This document shows, piece by piece, positions 63,377-64,000 of a stretch of 64,000 bases of DNA. The stretch is from NCBI GenBank assembly GCA_050305935.1, contig JBNLGG010000004.1, forward strand, positions 62,001 to 126,000. The letters run 5' to 3'. A program made the translations under genes and the position numbers. The stretch's first letter is position 1; each line of letters opens with the position of its first letter. The stretch is from CAJXNP01 sp050305935. GTDB lineage: Bacteria > Bacteroidota > Bacteroidia > Cytophagales > Cyclobacteriaceae. A model generated the notes under the pieces. That model saw nothing but the letters and a program-made list of their open reading frames with translations, had not been told where the DNA came from and ran no database searches.

Positions 63377-63988
63377 ATGGAATTAATCAACTTAGGCGTA
63401 AAGTCAATCTTCATAGAAAACATGATCTTTGCCTACTTTTTAGGCATGTGTTCATTTCTAGCCGTGTCTAAAAAAGTAAGTACAGCATTAGGTCTCGGAG
63501 CCGCCGTAATCTTTGTGTTAGTTATCACCGTGCCTGTGGATTGGGCACTTCAGGAATATATTTTGAAAGAAGGAGCTCTCACGTTCATTCATCCGAGTTT
63601 TGCTGAAGTGGATCTGACCTTTCTTCGGTTTATCATGTTTATAGCCGTTATCGCGGCAATTGTGCAGCTTGTAGAAATGATCATCGAAAAATTCTCGCCG
63701 GCGTTATACGGCTCGTTGGGTATTTTTCTTCCCCTGATAGCTGTCAACTGTGCGATATTAGGTTCCTCCTTATTCATGGCCCAAAGAGACTATACTTTTG
63801 CTGAAGCAACTGTATTTAGTTTAGGTTCGGGTATCGGCTGGCTATTAGCGATTGTAGCCCTTGCTGCAATCAGGGAAAAGCTAAAATACAGTAATGTACC
63901 TGATGGTTTAAAAGGTTTGGGCATCACGATGCTCCTGACCGGACTTATGGGAATTGCTTTCATGTCCTTTATGGGAATTGCTTTATAA
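63377..63988 (+). CDS. nqrE: Na+-translocating NADH:quinone reductase subunit E
   Basis: Six-span partner of NqrD, inverted in topology. The iron-centre cysteines C25 (FLGMCSFLAVSKK) and C125 (VNCAILGSSLFM) are present. Length is 203, with stop 12 bp from the window end. nqrF is expected next but is not visible. Confidence 0.97.
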   Translation: MELINLGVKSIFIENMIFAYFLGMCSFLAVSKKVSTALGLGAAVIFVLVITVPVDWALQEYILKEGALTFIHPSFAEVDLTFLRFIMFIAVIAAIVQLVEMIIEKFSPALYGSLGIFLPLIAVNCAILGSSLFMAQRDYTFAEATVFSLGSGIGWLLAIVALAAIREKLKYSNVPDGLKGLGITMLLTGLMGIAFMSFMGIAL

Positions 63989-64000
63989 GAATCGTGGAAA

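Overview
The window reads as a chromosomal stretch of a Bacteroidota bacterium, most likely a marine member of the Cytophagales. The evidence is the promoter type (a -33 TTTG plus a -7 TAnnTTTG on most leaders), near absence of Shine-Dalgarno sites, and families typical of the phylum: DUF3467 behind rpoC, a 389-residue NusB, DUF1573 and DUF2851 proteins, leucine-type dehydrogenase, and the ftsK-lolA pair. A sodium-pumping NADH dehydrogenase (nqr), a membrane pyrophosphatase and a CaCA-type cation exchanger fit a sodium-rich habitat. The genus is not identified.

Region 1 (1-24254, all minus strand) is the translation and transcription core. In transcription order it runs tRNA-Tyr, tRNA-Gly, tRNA-Thr, tuf; then tRNA-Trp, secE, nusG, rplK, rplA, rplJ, rplL, rpoB, rpoC, DUF3467; then rpsL, rpsG, fusA, rpsJ; then rplC through rplF, which leaves the window. 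Four leaders carry a TTTG-N19-TAnnTTTG promoter with identical spacing. Hairpins after tuf, rplL and rpsJ divide the block into transcription units.

Region 2 (24297-36000) holds a lipoprotein M1 aminopeptidase, a biotin carrier, pyrH-frr, and a long minus-strand run: leucine-type dehydrogenase, nusB, YtxH, DUF1573, yajC, YbbR, coaE, an ECF sigma factor with its probable zinc anti-sigma, gmk and nadD. Region 3 (36035-49044) holds an ABC exporter, a TPR-like lipoprotein, a membrane protein coupled to a DUF2851 protein, pyrF, lolA, ftsK, pyrD, two small proteins and the CaCA exchanger.

Region 4 (49045-55287) is the only accessory-looking part. It has the membrane pyrophosphatase with an acidic C-terminal tail, a 136-bp element with perfect 21-bp terminal inverted repeats and internal hairpins, a hexapeptide acetyltransferase, a nucleoside phosphorylase, a secreted unknown, and two decayed genes: a GxxExxY (PD-(D/E)XK-like) pseudogene enclosed by a perfect 19-bp inverted repeat, and a truncated, frameshifted RhuM remnant that begins exactly at the right arm.

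Region 5 (55288-64000) holds an Uup-like ABC-F ATPase with a small coiled-coil partner, a 44-residue lipoprotein with a TTG start overlapping cmk, ispH, and nqrABCDE, with nqrF presumably just outside. No CRISPR array, prophage, rRNA gene or intact insertion sequence was seen. Nothing here is clearly a new biological system. The best leads are the structured repeat after the pyrophosphatase, the inverted-repeat-bounded GxxExxY remnant, and the regular promoter grammar of the ribosomal block.
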